Assembly (NCBI GenBank): GCA_002704625.1
Contig: PAGZ01000013.1
Span: 1-27,898 of the forward strand
Direction of reading: 5' to 3'
Source of the DNA: Candidatus Pelagibacter sp.
Lineage (GTDB): Bacteria; Pseudomonadota; Alphaproteobacteria; Pelagibacterales; Pelagibacteraceae
DNA length: 27,898 nt
The translations under genes and the position numbers were made by a program. Positions 8,697-16,994 of the stretch are shown in pieces. Positions within the stretch are counted from its first letter, which is position 1. Each line of letters starts with the position of its first letter. The notes beneath the pieces are model-generated. The model made no database searches, had not been told where the DNA came from, and saw nothing but the letters and a program-made list of their open reading frames with translations.

Positions 8697-9494
8697 ATGA
8701 AATTAGAAACATTATTATCAAATACATTTTTCTACAGAAATTATTTTTTAAGAAAACTTTTATTAAAGATATATCATTTTTTTGTTTTTTTACCATTTTT
8801 TAAAAGAAAAGGTCCTAAAATTTTTATTAATACTCTACCTAAATCAGGAACCCATCTATTAACTGCTATTTTAGGTGAAATTCCTGGAATTTTAAATACT
8901 CGATATAATATAGATATGTGGAGCATAGATAATATAAACTCAAAACATTCATCGCACTCAAAATGGTTGCCTGATTCTAAAGAATTTTCAAAGAAAATAA
9001 AAAAAATAAAGGGTTACCAATTTATGACGGGACACCTTCCTTTTCATAATAATTTATTTAATGAGATTATAGAAAGTGATATAAAAATGATCTATTTAAC
9101 AAGAGATAGTAGTGCTGTATTAAAATCAAACTATAAATATATAACTACGCTAAAGAGACACTACGCGCATAAAACATTAATGAATGATTTCAAAACAAAA
9201 AATGATAGATTGAATGCACTAAAAACAGGGTTTACAACTCAAAAGGGGTATGTGGTGGAATCTTTAAATACAACAGTCAATGGATTTAATGAATGGCAAG
9301 CAGTACATCGCTCAAATATATTAATTTTATCTTTTGAAGAATTGATAGGCTCTTCGAGAGGATATTCAGATGAAAAAAGGTTGAATTCTATAAAAAAAAT
9401 ACTTTCGTTTTTAGATATTAAATATGATTTAGATTTAATAAAAAAAATTGATTTAGATTCTAAAAAAATAAAAAGCTTTACTTTGAGGAGTTAA
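8697..9494 (+). CDS. Sulfotransferase domain protein, C-terminally truncated
   Basis: A 265-residue protein with the 5'-phosphosulfate loop NTLPKSGTHLL (about 45-55) and the 3'-phosphate site YLTRDSSAVLKSNY (about 133-146) of PAPS-dependent sulfotransferases. It is predicted to sulfate a sugar of the surface polysaccharide. The protein ends at KSFTLRS, where relatives normally continue with an R-x-G-x-x-G-x-W segment that closes the PAPS site. The stop falls 3 bases before a foreign fragment, the fossil GT4 end on the other strand, so the 3' end seems to have been lost at a recombination junction. Whether it is still active is doubtful. It is divergent from the flippase gene. Confidence 0.8.
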   Translation: MKLETLLSNTFFYRNYFLRKLLLKIYHFFVFLPFFKRKGPKIFINTLPKSGTHLLTAILGEIPGILNTRYNIDMWSIDNINSKHSSHSKWLPDSKEFSKKIKKIKGYQFMTGHLPFHNNLFNEIIESDIKMIYLTRDSSAVLKSNYKYITTLKRHYAHKTLMNDFKTKNDRLNALKTGFTTQKGYVVESLNTTVNGFNEWQAVHRSNILILSFEELIGSSRGYSDEKRLNSIKKILSFLDIKYDLDLIKKIDLDSKKIKSFTLRS

Positions 9495-9497
9495 AAT

Positions 9498-9590
9498 TTA
9501 ATAAGAAGTATTTTTTATTTTATCAATTCTAGAGTGCTCCTCAGCATATTTTCTAGCGTTTTGACCAAAAAAACTATACTTTGATTGAAC
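9498..9590 (-). pseudogene. Fossil near-3' end of a GT4 glycosyltransferase
   Basis: On the minus strand the sequence reads QSKYSFFGQNARKYAEEHS then RIDKI. This aligns without gaps to QSKYSYVSENAREYAEKNF then RIDKI near the C-terminus of the intact glycosyltransferase at 10479-11660. By hand count 61 of 72 bases match (9516-9587 against 10512-10583). After RIDKI the fossil ends in five unrelated codons and a stop, so the true last ten codons are missing, as is everything upstream. It sits between the cut sulfotransferase and a GT69-like gene. It is in direct-repeat orientation to the intact copy, so recombination between the two would remove the GT69-like gene. Confidence 0.88.
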
Positions 9591-9602
9591 AGAAAGAATA
9601 AA

Positions 9603-10472
9603 ATGCAAAGCAAAAAAATAGTTTTAGCTACCACTACTAGAAATCCTGGAAAAAGATTTAATGCTTCAATAAAAAAAGCATTAAAAATTGGGGAAAAATT
9701 TAAGTCGTACCATATTATTATTGTTGAATCTGATTCTACAAAAAGGTTATCTAAATTTTTTAAAAGTTATAAAAACAATAAAAACATTACTGTTATTCGA
9801 TTAGGCAATCTAAGCACTAAATTAAAATATGGTCACTTAAGAACTGAAAGAATAAGTTTTTCAAGAAATCAATATATTGATCTTTTAAAAAACGAAAAGA
9901 AATTAGAAAAATTTGATTACCTAATAGCATTTGATAGTGATGGTGTTAGTAGTTTGATTAGTTATAAAATTATTAAGGATGCTTTAGAATTAAAAATAGA
10001 TTGGTCGGCTCAATTTCCAAATCAGCTCATTTACTATTATGATATTTATGCTCTAAGATCAAAAAATTGGGTTGAAGAAAATTATAAAATACAAAGAGAT
10101 AAATTTCTTTCTAAAGGAATTAATCCAAAAAAAGCAATATTAAAATCTTTATCAGAAAAAATTATACATATAAACGTTAACAGTAAATTAATACCAGTGG
10201 AATCAGCATTTGGCGGATTAGGTATTTATAAAATAAATCGAATAAAAAAAGCAAGGTATGTTGGCAGTATTGATGAGAAATCAGTTTGTGAACACATTAT
10301 TTTTAATAAAACAATTTCTGATGAATATCCAGGTACTCTTTTCATTAATCCAAAATTAATATCAGGTTTTGGTTTCCCGGAACATACTTTTATTCCCAAA
10401 ATTCTAATTAAAATCATCCCATCTTTTATTTTTGACAAGCTTTATATTTATTACAAGTTAAAACAAAAATAG
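9603..10472 (+). CDS. GT69-like glycosyltransferase
   Basis: A 289-residue protein with a GT-A-like layout: VESDS (41-45), RTERISFSRN (80-89), the likely metal-binding DSDG (111-114) and YYDIYALR (145-152). This order resembles the CAP59/CMT1 (GT69) mannosyltransferase family and related bacterial proteins. The family call is tentative and the donor sugar unknown. The frame is open from a TTG at 9585, but that codon lies inside the fossil GT4 end. The ATG at 9603, preceded by AGAAAG, is preferred. Its stop is 6 bases from that of the convergent GT4 gene. It appears to be an accessory gene brought in with the intact GT4 end. Confidence 0.72.
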   Translation: MQSKKIVLATTTRNPGKRFNASIKKALKIGEKFKSYHIIIVESDSTKRLSKFFKSYKNNKNITVIRLGNLSTKLKYGHLRTERISFSRNQYIDLLKNEKKLEKFDYLIAFDSDGVSSLISYKIIKDALELKIDWSAQFPNQLIYYYDIYALRSKNWVEENYKIQRDKFLSKGINPKKAILKSLSEKIIHINVNSKLIPVESAFGGLGIYKINRIKKARYVGSIDEKSVCEHIIFNKTISDEYPGTLFINPKLISGFGFPEHTFIPKILIKIIPSFIFDKLYIYYKLKQK

Positions 10473-10478
10473 AATTCA

Positions 10479-11660
10479 CTAGGAAGATAGGATTTGAAAA
10501 AACTTTTCTGTTATTTTATCAATTCTAAAGTTCTTTTCAGCATATTCTCTAGCGTTTTCGCTAACATAACTATACTTTGACTGATTTAAATATATTTCAC
10601 GAGCTTGATTAAATAACTCTTCTTGACTACTAACATTAAATCCACATTTATTATTTGTTACAATTCTAGCAGAAAGGTTATTCTTAGGGACATAAACTAT
10701 TGGGATTCTTTTGGAACACAATATAGATAATAATTTTGAAGGGACACAAAATTCTCCTGCATCATTTTCAAGCATAACTAAGCTAATATCTGCTGAAGCT
10801 AAGACTTGCGGAAATATATCAAAATCTTGGAATGGTAAAAACAATATAACATTATCGCAATTTCTTTTAGATGATTCTTTTTTAACATAATCTAATGTTG
10901 GCCCTTGTGATACAATAACTATTTTCATATCTAAATTATTTTTTATTACAAATTCAGCTAAGTTTATAAGAACATCTGGATTATGTTTAAACCCTAAAGT
11001 TCCTGAGTATAAAATATTAAATGAGCTTTCTATGTTATGTTCAATGGAAAATTTATTTTTCTTGTCTAACACCGGAATGTCATTAAGAGGAGCCCAATTT
11101 GGTATACATGAAATTTTTTCTTTATCAACTTTCTCCTTCAAAAGAACTTCATCAAAATCTGAGCTTATCGTTACAATATGATGTGAACGTTTAAGTATAA
11201 AAAATTCAATTCTATGAAAAATATAAGATACTGGTTTGGCTAGTATATTCTTTTGCTTTGTTAGAATTTTTTTTATTGCTATTCCGTATATATCTTGAAG
11301 CCAATAAATAAATTTTATATTGTTTGAATTACAGTAAACCCAAAGAAAAAATTGGGAAATAATAGGATTATTTGACGATAAAACACTTTGAGGTTTTAGT
11401 TTTGAAATTTTAGAAATCAATAAAAGGGCAAAGATAATTTCATCCCAAACTCTTATGAAATGATTTCTTGAAATTGTTTTTTTTACTGTTTCAATTTGGA
11501 AATTTTTATAGTTTTCAAATTGAGATTTGGGTCCTAATTGTTTAGGGTTGTGTATATGAATTACTTTACTCTCTTGCGATAAGCTTAGATTTTTAGCTAA
11601 CTCGTACTGAAAAGGATGTCCTGGAGCGTCTAAAACAACTATTGGTCTATTTTTGGACAT
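10479..11660 (-). CDS. GT4-type glycosyltransferase, WbuB-like
   Basis: A 393-residue GT-B glycosyltransferase, cytoplasmic or membrane-associated, that adds a sugar to the growing repeat unit. The N-terminal half includes SVLSSNNPIISQFF and FIYWLQDIYGIAI. The nucleotide-sugar half has YSGTLGFKHNPD (218-229) and ENDAGEFCVPSK (298-309), typical of WbuB-like GT4 enzymes. Its ATG overlaps the 3' end of the GDP-mannose 3,5-epimerase gene by 14 bases, so the two form an operon and it may use a GDP-sugar; that is inference only. The stop faces the GT69-like gene. A diverged piece of the same gene's 3' region is found at 9498-9590. Confidence 0.88.
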   Translation of the reverse strand: MSKNRPIVVLDAPGHPFQYELAKNLSLSQESKVIHIHNPKQLGPKSQFENYKNFQIETVKKTISRNHFIRVWDEIIFALLLISKISKLKPQSVLSSNNPIISQFFLWVYCNSNNIKFIYWLQDIYGIAIKKILTKQKNILAKPVSYIFHRIEFFILKRSHHIVTISSDFDEVLLKEKVDKEKISCIPNWAPLNDIPVLDKKNKFSIEHNIESSFNILYSGTLGFKHNPDVLINLAEFVIKNNLDMKIVIVSQGPTLDYVKKESSKRNCDNVILFLPFQDFDIFPQVLASADISLVMLENDAGEFCVPSKLLSILCSKRIPIVYVPKNNLSARIVTNNKCGFNVSSQEELFNQAREIYLNQSKYSYVSENAREYAEKNFRIDKITEKFFQILSS

Positions 11661-12654
11661 TTATTTTTTCAACTTGGGCATTAATCCATTCAAAAGTTTT
11701 TTTCATTCCATCTTTAAGTGGATAATTAGGTTCCCAACCAATTTTTTCTCTAAATAATGTATTATCAGAGTTTCTTCCTCTAACTCCTTCAGGAACAGGA
11801 AAACCATATTTCTTTTCAAAATCGGAACCCTGTAAATTATTAATTTTAAGATTTTTCCCAGATAAATTGATTGCAATTTGAGCAAGTTCATTTATTGAAA
11901 CCATTTCTTCAGAGCCAATATTAACTGGTTCAGTGAAATCTGAATCCATTAGTTTTTGAACTGCTTCAATGCATTCATCTATATACAAAAAAGATCTAGT
12001 TTGAATTCCGTCTCCCCAAACTTCAATGCTTGAACCATTTTCCGCCTTGGCTGCTTTTCTACACATTGCTGCTGGTGCTTTTTCTTTTCCACCTTCCCAA
12101 GTTCCATCAGGACCAAAAATATTATGAAATCTTCCAATTCTTACATTCAAACCATAATTTCTTGCAAATGCCATATAGAGTCTTTCACTAAAAAGTTTTT
12201 CCCAACCATACTCGCTATCTGGAGCAGCTGGGTATGCAGAATGTTCAGCGCACATAGGATTATCAGGATCTTCCTGATTATGTGAAGGATACATACAAGC
12301 TGAAGAAGAGTAAAAAACTTTTTTAACTCTTTTCTTACTTGCCTCAAAAGTAACATTAAAATTTATTAAACCAGAGTTATGCATAACGTTAGCATCATTA
12401 TCTCCAGTAAAAATGTATCCAGCTCCTCCCATATCCGCTGCAAATTGATATAACAAATCCATATCTTCATCAATAACATTTGAAACGATATTTACATCTC
12501 TTAAATCACCAATCACAAAATCATCAGCGCTAGAATCTGAAAATTCAGTATGTTTTAAATCAACTCCTCTAACCCAATAGCCTTCATTTTTAAGTCTATT
12601 TACCATATGACTTCCAATAAAACCTCCGGCACCCATTACAACAGCTTTTTTCAA
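11647..12654 (-). CDS. GDP-mannose 3,5-epimerase-like NAD-dependent epimerase
   Basis: A short-chain dehydrogenase-type nucleotide-sugar epimerase of 335 residues, closely resembling GDP-mannose 3,5-epimerase, which makes GDP-L-galactose or GDP-L-gulose. It shows the NAD loop GAGGFIGS (8-15), FAADMGGAGYIFTGDN, SSSACMYP (about 116-123), and catalytic Tyr and Lys in SEYGWEK (about 147-153). HNIFGPDGTWEGG, QTRSFLYIDECIE and VNIGSEEMVSINELA also match that family. The frame is open to a TTG at 12666. I place the start at the TTG at 12654 because GGAG lies six bases before it, giving Met-Lys-Lys-Ala-Val-Val. It precedes the GT4 gene with an overlap and diverges from the tRNA and aminotransferase genes. 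Confidence 0.9.
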   Translation of the reverse strand: MKKAVVMGAGGFIGSHMVNRLKNEGYWVRGVDLKHTEFSDSSADDFVIGDLRDVNIVSNVIDEDMDLLYQFAADMGGAGYIFTGDNDANVMHNSGLINFNVTFEASKKRVKKVFYSSSACMYPSHNQEDPDNPMCAEHSAYPAAPDSEYGWEKLFSERLYMAFARNYGLNVRIGRFHNIFGPDGTWEGGKEKAPAAMCRKAAKAENGSSIEVWGDGIQTRSFLYIDECIEAVQKLMDSDFTEPVNIGSEEMVSINELAQIAINLSGKNLKINNLQGSDFEKKYGFPVPEGVRGRNSDNTLFREKIGWEPNYPLKDGMKKTFEWINAQVEKINVQK

Positions 12655-12660
12655 AATAGT

Positions 12661-12664
12661 CTCC
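12661..12664 (-). promoter_or_regulatory. Shine-Dalgarno site choosing a TTG start
   Basis: GGAG on the minus strand lies six bases before the TTG at 12654, the ideal distance, and inside the codons that would follow the alternative TTG at 12666. It favours the shorter epimerase start. Confidence 0.6.
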
Positions 12665-12744
12665 AATTTTTAAAATTCAATTATTTTACATTAAATAATA
12701 TATCTTTTATTTCAAAATTAAAATATTAATTTTAGGCAAGAAAG

Positions 12745-12818
12745 GGGCCCATAGCTCAATTGGTTAGAGCAACGGACTCATAATCCGCAGGTTCGGGGTT
12801 CAAGTCCCTGTGGGCCCA
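12745..12818 (+). tRNA. tRNA with CAU anticodon (Ile2 or elongator Met)
   Basis: A full cloverleaf can be folded by eye. The acceptor stem GGGCCCA/TGGGCCC is perfect. The D arm is GCTC-AATTGGTTA-GAGC. The anticodon arm is ACGGA-CTCATAA-TCCGC, with an A-C mismatch at its base. The T arm is CGGGG-TTCAAGT-CCCTG, and the discriminator is A. The anticodon CAU could be elongator methionine or the lysidine-modified isoleucine tRNA; the sequence alone does not settle which, although it is not a standard initiator (position 1 pairs). CCA is not encoded: CAA follows. The next gene's ATG begins only 3 bases after the tRNA. Confidence 0.93.
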
Positions 12819-12821
12819 CAA

Positions 12822-13727
12822 ATGAGTAGTCATGCATATATATCAAATCTAAAGAATGAAAACATTTTTATTAATATCAATGGTGAACTATATCATAGAA
12901 GCGAGGCTAAAATTTCTGTTTTTGATAGCGGATTCTTGCTTGGAGATGGTGTTTGGGAAGGTATTCGACTTCATCAATCAAAGCTAGTTTTTATTGAAGA
13001 TCATCTAGATAGATTATATGCAAGTGCACAAGGTGTTTCATTAGATATTCCTTATTCTAAGCAAAATATAATTGATGAAATCAATAAGGTTTTAGATAAG
13101 AATAAGATGAATGACAACATACACATTCGCTTAGTTATATCTAGAGGAAATAAGATTACTCCATATCAAAATCCCAATGCAAATGTCGGCCCAGTTAATC
13201 TGGTGATTATCCCTGAATATAAAAAAACAGATCCCAATACATATGTAGAAGGTATAAATATCGGTAGAGTGCCTAATATTAGGCCAAATGAGAGCATATT
13301 AAGTCCACACTATAACACTCTAAGCAAACTCAATTGTATTTTAGCCAGTATAGAAGCAAATAAACTTGGATACGACGAAGGAATTATGAATGATATGAAC
13401 GGAAATATTAGTACATGTAATTCCACCAATCTATTTTTTATTAAAAATAATAGAGTTTTGACTTCTACTGGAGAATATTGCTTAAATGGTATCACAAGAG
13501 GAAAGGCTATTTCAGTATGTAATCATAATAAAATAGAGTGTTCTGAAACAAATTTTACATTTGAAGATATTAAAGATTGTAATGAAGCTTTTGTAACTGG
13601 TACCTTTGCAGGGATTATTCCTGTATCACAATTAGAAGATAGAAAATTAGAATCGACTAATTCTGATTCTTTAGTTAATAAAATTAGAATGCTATACAAC
13701 CAAGAAATTCAAGATTACATAGGCTAG
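12822..13727 (+). CDS. Class-IV (fold-type IV) PLP aminotransferase
   Basis: A 301-residue member of the branched-chain/D-amino-acid aminotransferase family. It shows FDSGFLLGDGVWEGIR (34-49), the likely PLP lysine 159 in NTLSKLNC, CLNGITRG and AFVTGTFAGIIPV. The usual glutamate that contacts the PLP ring nitrogen (S-E-G-x-x-x-N-x-F) appears as threonine in ISTCNSTNLFF (186-196). I recall the same CNST-type motif in other members of this subgroup, so it may define a distinct subfamily rather than a defect. The substrate is unknown. The ORF extends to a GTG inside the tRNA, but the ATG at 12822 is the sensible start. It lies 3 bases after the tRNA and leaves no room for a ribosome-binding site. 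The P-loop gene follows after one base. Confidence 0.88.
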   Translation: MSSHAYISNLKNENIFININGELYHRSEAKISVFDSGFLLGDGVWEGIRLHQSKLVFIEDHLDRLYASAQGVSLDIPYSKQNIIDEINKVLDKNKMNDNIHIRLVISRGNKITPYQNPNANVGPVNLVIIPEYKKTDPNTYVEGINIGRVPNIRPNESILSPHYNTLSKLNCILASIEANKLGYDEGIMNDMNGNISTCNSTNLFFIKNNRVLTSTGEYCLNGITRGKAISVCNHNKIECSETNFTFEDIKDCNEAFVTGTFAGIIPVSQLEDRKLESTNSDSLVNKIRMLYNQEIQDYIG

Positions 13728-13728
13728 C

Positions 13729-14445
13729 ATGAGAATTGCTTGTTGGTCAGGCCCAAGAAATATATCTACCGCGCTTATGAGATCCTGGTCTTCTAGAGAA
13801 GATTCATTTGTTTCTGATGAGCCTTTTTATGCATATTATCTAAAAGAACGGAAGTTAAAACATCCAATGTATAGAAAAATTATTGATTACTATCCTGATA
13901 AATATAATGATGTAGTTAGAGGTCTTACTTCTAAAATACCTAATGGTAAAAAAATTTGGTATCAAAAACATATGGCACATCATTTAATTGATTTAAATAA
14001 TATTGATTGGATTAAAAATTTTGAAAATTGTATTTTAATACGACATCCTGAAGATGTAATCAACTCTTATGTTAAGAAAAATACTCTCAATAATATAGAT
14101 GAGCTTGGATATCCCCAACAATATAAAATCATAAAATATTTGGATAGTATCGGTAAAAAGTTTATTGTGATTGATTCGACTATATTGCTGAACAATCCTG
14201 AAAAAATATTATCGCAATGGTGTAGCAGTATTGCTTTAGAATTTGATATCTCTATGTTACAGTGGAAAAAAGGAAATCATCCTCAAGATGGTATTTGGTG
14301 GAAGCATTGGTATGATAATGTTATTACTACAACACATTTTCAAAAGTTTTCCAAAAATCAAAATGAGTTAGATCAAAAATATCAATCGATTTATAATGAA
14401 GCATTAGACTATTATAACAAATTATATTATTTTGCAGAACAATGA
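13729..14445 (+). CDS. Sulfotransferase-like P-loop protein paired with aminotransferase
   Basis: A 238-residue protein starting CWSGPRNISTALMRSW (5-20), a sulfotransferase-type phosphate loop, and with ILIRHPEDVINSY as the likely second nucleotide-binding element. It begins one base after the class-IV aminotransferase stop and ends in an ATGA overlap with the next gene, so the two proteins are almost certainly co-translated. From memory, the same pair is adjacent in other bacteria and the two domains occur together elsewhere, which suggests one pathway; I could not check this. Despite the fold, sulfo transfer is not proven: it could be a kinase-like or nucleotide-binding partner. The substrate is unknown. 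Confidence 0.75.
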   Translation: MRIACWSGPRNISTALMRSWSSREDSFVSDEPFYAYYLKERKLKHPMYRKIIDYYPDKYNDVVRGLTSKIPNGKKIWYQKHMAHHLIDLNNIDWIKNFENCILIRHPEDVINSYVKKNTLNNIDELGYPQQYKIIKYLDSIGKKFIVIDSTILLNNPEKILSQWCSSIALEFDISMLQWKKGNHPQDGIWWKHWYDNVITTTHFQKFSKNQNELDQKYQSIYNEALDYYNKLYYFAEQ

Positions 14446-14639
14446 ATTTTTTGCTAAAACTCTGGAATCAACCTAATTGGTTGAAATGGATAGTTTACTT
14501 TGTTATTGCCTACATACTCTTTGCAATAAAAGAAGCCTTTGCTATCGTTCTTTGGTTTTTATTTTGTATTCTATTGTACTACATCATTTTTGCTAAAAAT
14601 ATGTTTAAATCAACTACCTATTATGAAAAAAAAATATAG
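14442..14639 (+). CDS. Small two-helix membrane protein, unknown function
   Basis: A 65-residue hypothetical protein. After an amphipathic start (MNFLLKLWNQPNWLKW) come two closely spaced hydrophobic stretches (about 17-29 and 32-50) with a short KE turn, then a polar tail ending YYEKKI. This suggests a small inner-membrane protein. It starts in an ATGA overlap with the P-loop gene and overlaps the first 17 bases of the peptidase lipoprotein gene. That placement supports real translation, because chance ORFs rarely fit so neatly between two coupled genes. I do not recognise a family. Confidence 0.6.
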   Translation: MNFLLKLWNQPNWLKWIVYFVIAYILFAIKEAFAIVLWFLFCILLYYIIFAKNMFKSTTYYEKKI

Positions 14640-16296
14640 CATACTCACATTCTGCATCCTGCTAATTGCTTGTAATGAAAATGTTGCTAACTTGAGACCT
14701 CATGGATCTCAGACTGGTATGCCAGAATTAACACGCAATAATCATTTGATGGGATTTTTAAATGAATATCGAAGCTCATATGATGTTTCATATTATGATA
14801 TCAATATAGACTTTGATATTGAAGAAAAATCAATTGATGGCTTTGTAACCATTAAAGCAAAAGCTCTCAGTGATATTGATACTCTTCAAGTAGATCTAGC
14901 TAAAAATTTAAATATTACGAAAATTGCTCATCAAAATAGCGCTGTTGACTACAGTCGGGAAGAAGATGCTGTTATGGTGGTCTTTAATCAAACCATAGAT
15001 AAAGATACATTATTTGATTTTACAGTTTATTATAATGGAATACCTCAAAGTGCTGATAATCCGCCTTGGTCAGGAGGATTTACATGGTCTAAAGATAAAA
15101 ATGATAGAGATTGGGTAGCAGTTTCCTGTGAAGGTGAAGGTGCAAGAATTTGGTGGCCTAATAAAGACCACATTACTGAAGAACCTGATAGTGTTAGAAT
15201 GGCTTTTACGGTTCCATCAAGTTTAATTAGTGTTGCTAATGGCCAACTAAGAAGTGTTGTAGAGCAAGAAAATGATAAGACTACATACGAGTGGTTTGTG
15301 AACAATCCGATTAATAATTATAATATCTCTGTTCAAATCGGAAACTATGTTGCCGTTCAAGATACATTTATAAAAGAAAACACAACCCATTATATGAATC
15401 ATTATGTATTAGATTATAATGAAGAAGTTGCACAAAACTACTTTCCACAATCAAAAGAGGTCATTCGTTTCTATGAAAAGTATTTTGGAGAATATCAATG
15501 GTGGGATGATGGATATAAATTAATCGAAGTTCCTTATTTGGGGATGGAGCACCAATCGGCTGTAACATATGGTAATGGATTTAGCATATATAATGGCGTT
15601 AGAAGCAGTAGTTGGGGTATGTATGGTGTCATTGATCCACTTATCATCCATGAAACTGGTCATGAATGGTTTGGAAATAGTGTTACTGCAATTGATCCAA
15701 CACATATCTGGATTCACGAGGGATTACAAGTTTATACTGAAGCACTATATTTTGAAGATAAATTTAATAGTTATCCAGTCAGTATTGATTACTTAAAAAG
15801 CATTAAATCAAGAATTCAAAATAAAATTCCTATTGTAGGCCCAGAGGATGAAAATTATTGGGCTTTAAATGGCGATACTTATATGAAAGGTGCTTGGGTA
15901 ATGCATACGTTGAGAAGCGCTATTAATGATGACTCTACTTGGTTTGCAATACTAAAAGAATTTATGGTTGAAAATGCAAAAAGCCATGTTAGCACAGAAG
16001 ACTTCTTTATTAAAGTTCAAGATAAAACTGGTACAGATTATTCATATTTTTCAGATCAATATTTTTACACTCCAAATCAACCTGAGCTAGAATATTATCA
16101 AACAGATAATAGCTTTCACTATAGATGGAATAATGTAAATCATAATTTTGCTATGCCAATGGATTTACTGGTTAATGGTGTTGAAAAAAGAGTTTTCCCT
16201 AATGAAAAATTTCAATCTATTGATATAAAAAAACACTCAACAATCGAAGTGATGGATTGGAAGTTTTATGTTAAAATCAAAGAAGTAGTTTATTAG
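14623..16296 (+). CDS. M1-family metallopeptidase lipoprotein
   Basis: A zinc aminopeptidase-like protein of 557 residues. The zinc site is complete: HETGH at 343-347 and the third ligand Glu366 (HEGLQVY), the HExxH-x18-E spacing of family M1. The substrate-amine motif appears as GMEH (307-310) in place of GAMEN. The start is set at the ATG at 14623, which gives a lipoprotein signal MKKKYSILTFCILLIAC with lipobox LIAC and acylated Cys17, so it should be anchored in a membrane facing the periplasm or outside. The frame opens earlier at 14539 but that would bury the signal. It is shorter than classic M1 enzymes (about 850), lacking the large C-terminal helical domain. A role in peptide nutrition is likely; its place beside the polysaccharide genes may be incidental. 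Confidence 0.9.
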   Translation: MKKKYSILTFCILLIACNENVANLRPHGSQTGMPELTRNNHLMGFLNEYRSSYDVSYYDINIDFDIEEKSIDGFVTIKAKALSDIDTLQVDLAKNLNITKIAHQNSAVDYSREEDAVMVVFNQTIDKDTLFDFTVYYNGIPQSADNPPWSGGFTWSKDKNDRDWVAVSCEGEGARIWWPNKDHITEEPDSVRMAFTVPSSLISVANGQLRSVVEQENDKTTYEWFVNNPINNYNISVQIGNYVAVQDTFIKENTTHYMNHYVLDYNEEVAQNYFPQSKEVIRFYEKYFGEYQWWDDGYKLIEVPYLGMEHQSAVTYGNGFSIYNGVRSSSWGMYGVIDPLIIHETGHEWFGNSVTAIDPTHIWIHEGLQVYTEALYFEDKFNSYPVSIDYLKSIKSRIQNKIPIVGPEDENYWALNGDTYMKGAWVMHTLRSAINDDSTWFAILKEFMVENAKSHVSTEDFFIKVQDKTGTDYSYFSDQYFYTPNQPELEYYQTDNSFHYRWNNVNHNFAMPMDLLVNGVEKRVFPNEKFQSIDIKKHSTIEVMDWKFYVKIKEVVY

Positions 16297-16368
16297 GTTT
16301 TGATTACATTAAAAAAAATAAATATTTTAACTTTTTAGGGCTATATTCTTTGCTAAACAAATATTATT

Positions 16369-16374
16369 GGGGAG
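16369..16374 (+). promoter_or_regulatory. Strong Shine-Dalgarno site for APS kinase
   Basis: GGGGAG lies eight bases before the ATG at 16383, one of the few strong sites in this window. It supports that start and efficient translation. Confidence 0.6.
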
Positions 16375-16382
16375 ATTAAATC

Positions 16383-16982
16383 ATGAGTAATGTTGTTTGG
16401 CATAATACTACAGTGGGAATTAAACAACGCAAAGTTTTATTGAATCAAAAACCTTTTGTATTATGGTTTACAGGTCTCAGTGCAAGCGGAAAATCAACTA
16501 TAGCAAATATTGTTGAACATAAGCTGCACAACATGCAATACAAAACTTATTTACTTGACGGTGACAATGTTCGCCATGGATTGAATAATGATTTAGGCTT
16601 TGATGAAAAAAGTAGAGTAGAAAATATTAGAAGAATTGGTGAGGTAGCAAAATTATTTACTGATTCAGGTTTAATTGTTCTCACAGCTTTTATTTCACCA
16701 TTTATTTCTGATAGAAAACTTGTTAGAGATTTATTTGATAAAGGAAATTTTTTAGAAATATTTATTGATTCTTCATTAGAAATTTGTGAAAAAAGAGATC
16801 CAAAAGGTATGTATAAAAAAGCCAAAAAAGGTGAAATAAAAAACTTCACAGGAATTTCATCTCCTTATGAAGCTCCAGAGAATCCAGAAATTCATATTAT
16901 CAACGATGAATCATCTACATTAGATTCAGCCTCAAATCAAATAATTAATCATTTAGTAGAAAATAACTATCTTAATATATAG
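16383..16982 (+). CDS. cysC: Adenylylsulfate (APS) kinase
   Basis: The 199-residue cytoplasmic enzyme phosphorylates APS to PAPS, the donor used by sulfotransferases. Motifs are canonical: P-loop GLSASGKST (31-39), [16 protein letters not shown] (58-73), [20 protein letters not shown] (103-107), [16 protein letters not shown] and [10 protein letters not shown]. Four sulfotransferase-like genes elsewhere in the window suggest PAPS is used here to sulfate the surface polysaccharide rather than to feed cysteine synthesis. No ATP sulfurylase is present in the window. CysC homologues in Campylobacter act instead as a cytidine diphosphoramidate kinase, so annotation by homology needs some care. The stop overlaps the ribosome-binding site of the next gene. 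Confidence 0.93.
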   Translation: MSNVVWHNTTVGIKQRKVLLNQKPFVLWFTGLSASGKSTIANIVEHKLHNMQYKTYLLDGDNVRHGLNNDLGFDEKSRVENIRRIGEVAKLFTDSGLIVLTAFISPFISDRKLVRDLFDKGNFLEIFIDSSLEICEKRDPKGMYKKAKKGEIKNFTGISSPYEAPENPEIHIINDESSTLDSASNQIINHLVENNYLNI

Positions 16983-16994
16983 GAGATAAATAAA

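Noticed and set aside
12810..12821. GTG start for the class-IV aminotransferase inside the tRNA
   Set aside because: It would need the tRNA acceptor stem to be coding; the ATG at 12822 fits the family N-terminus.
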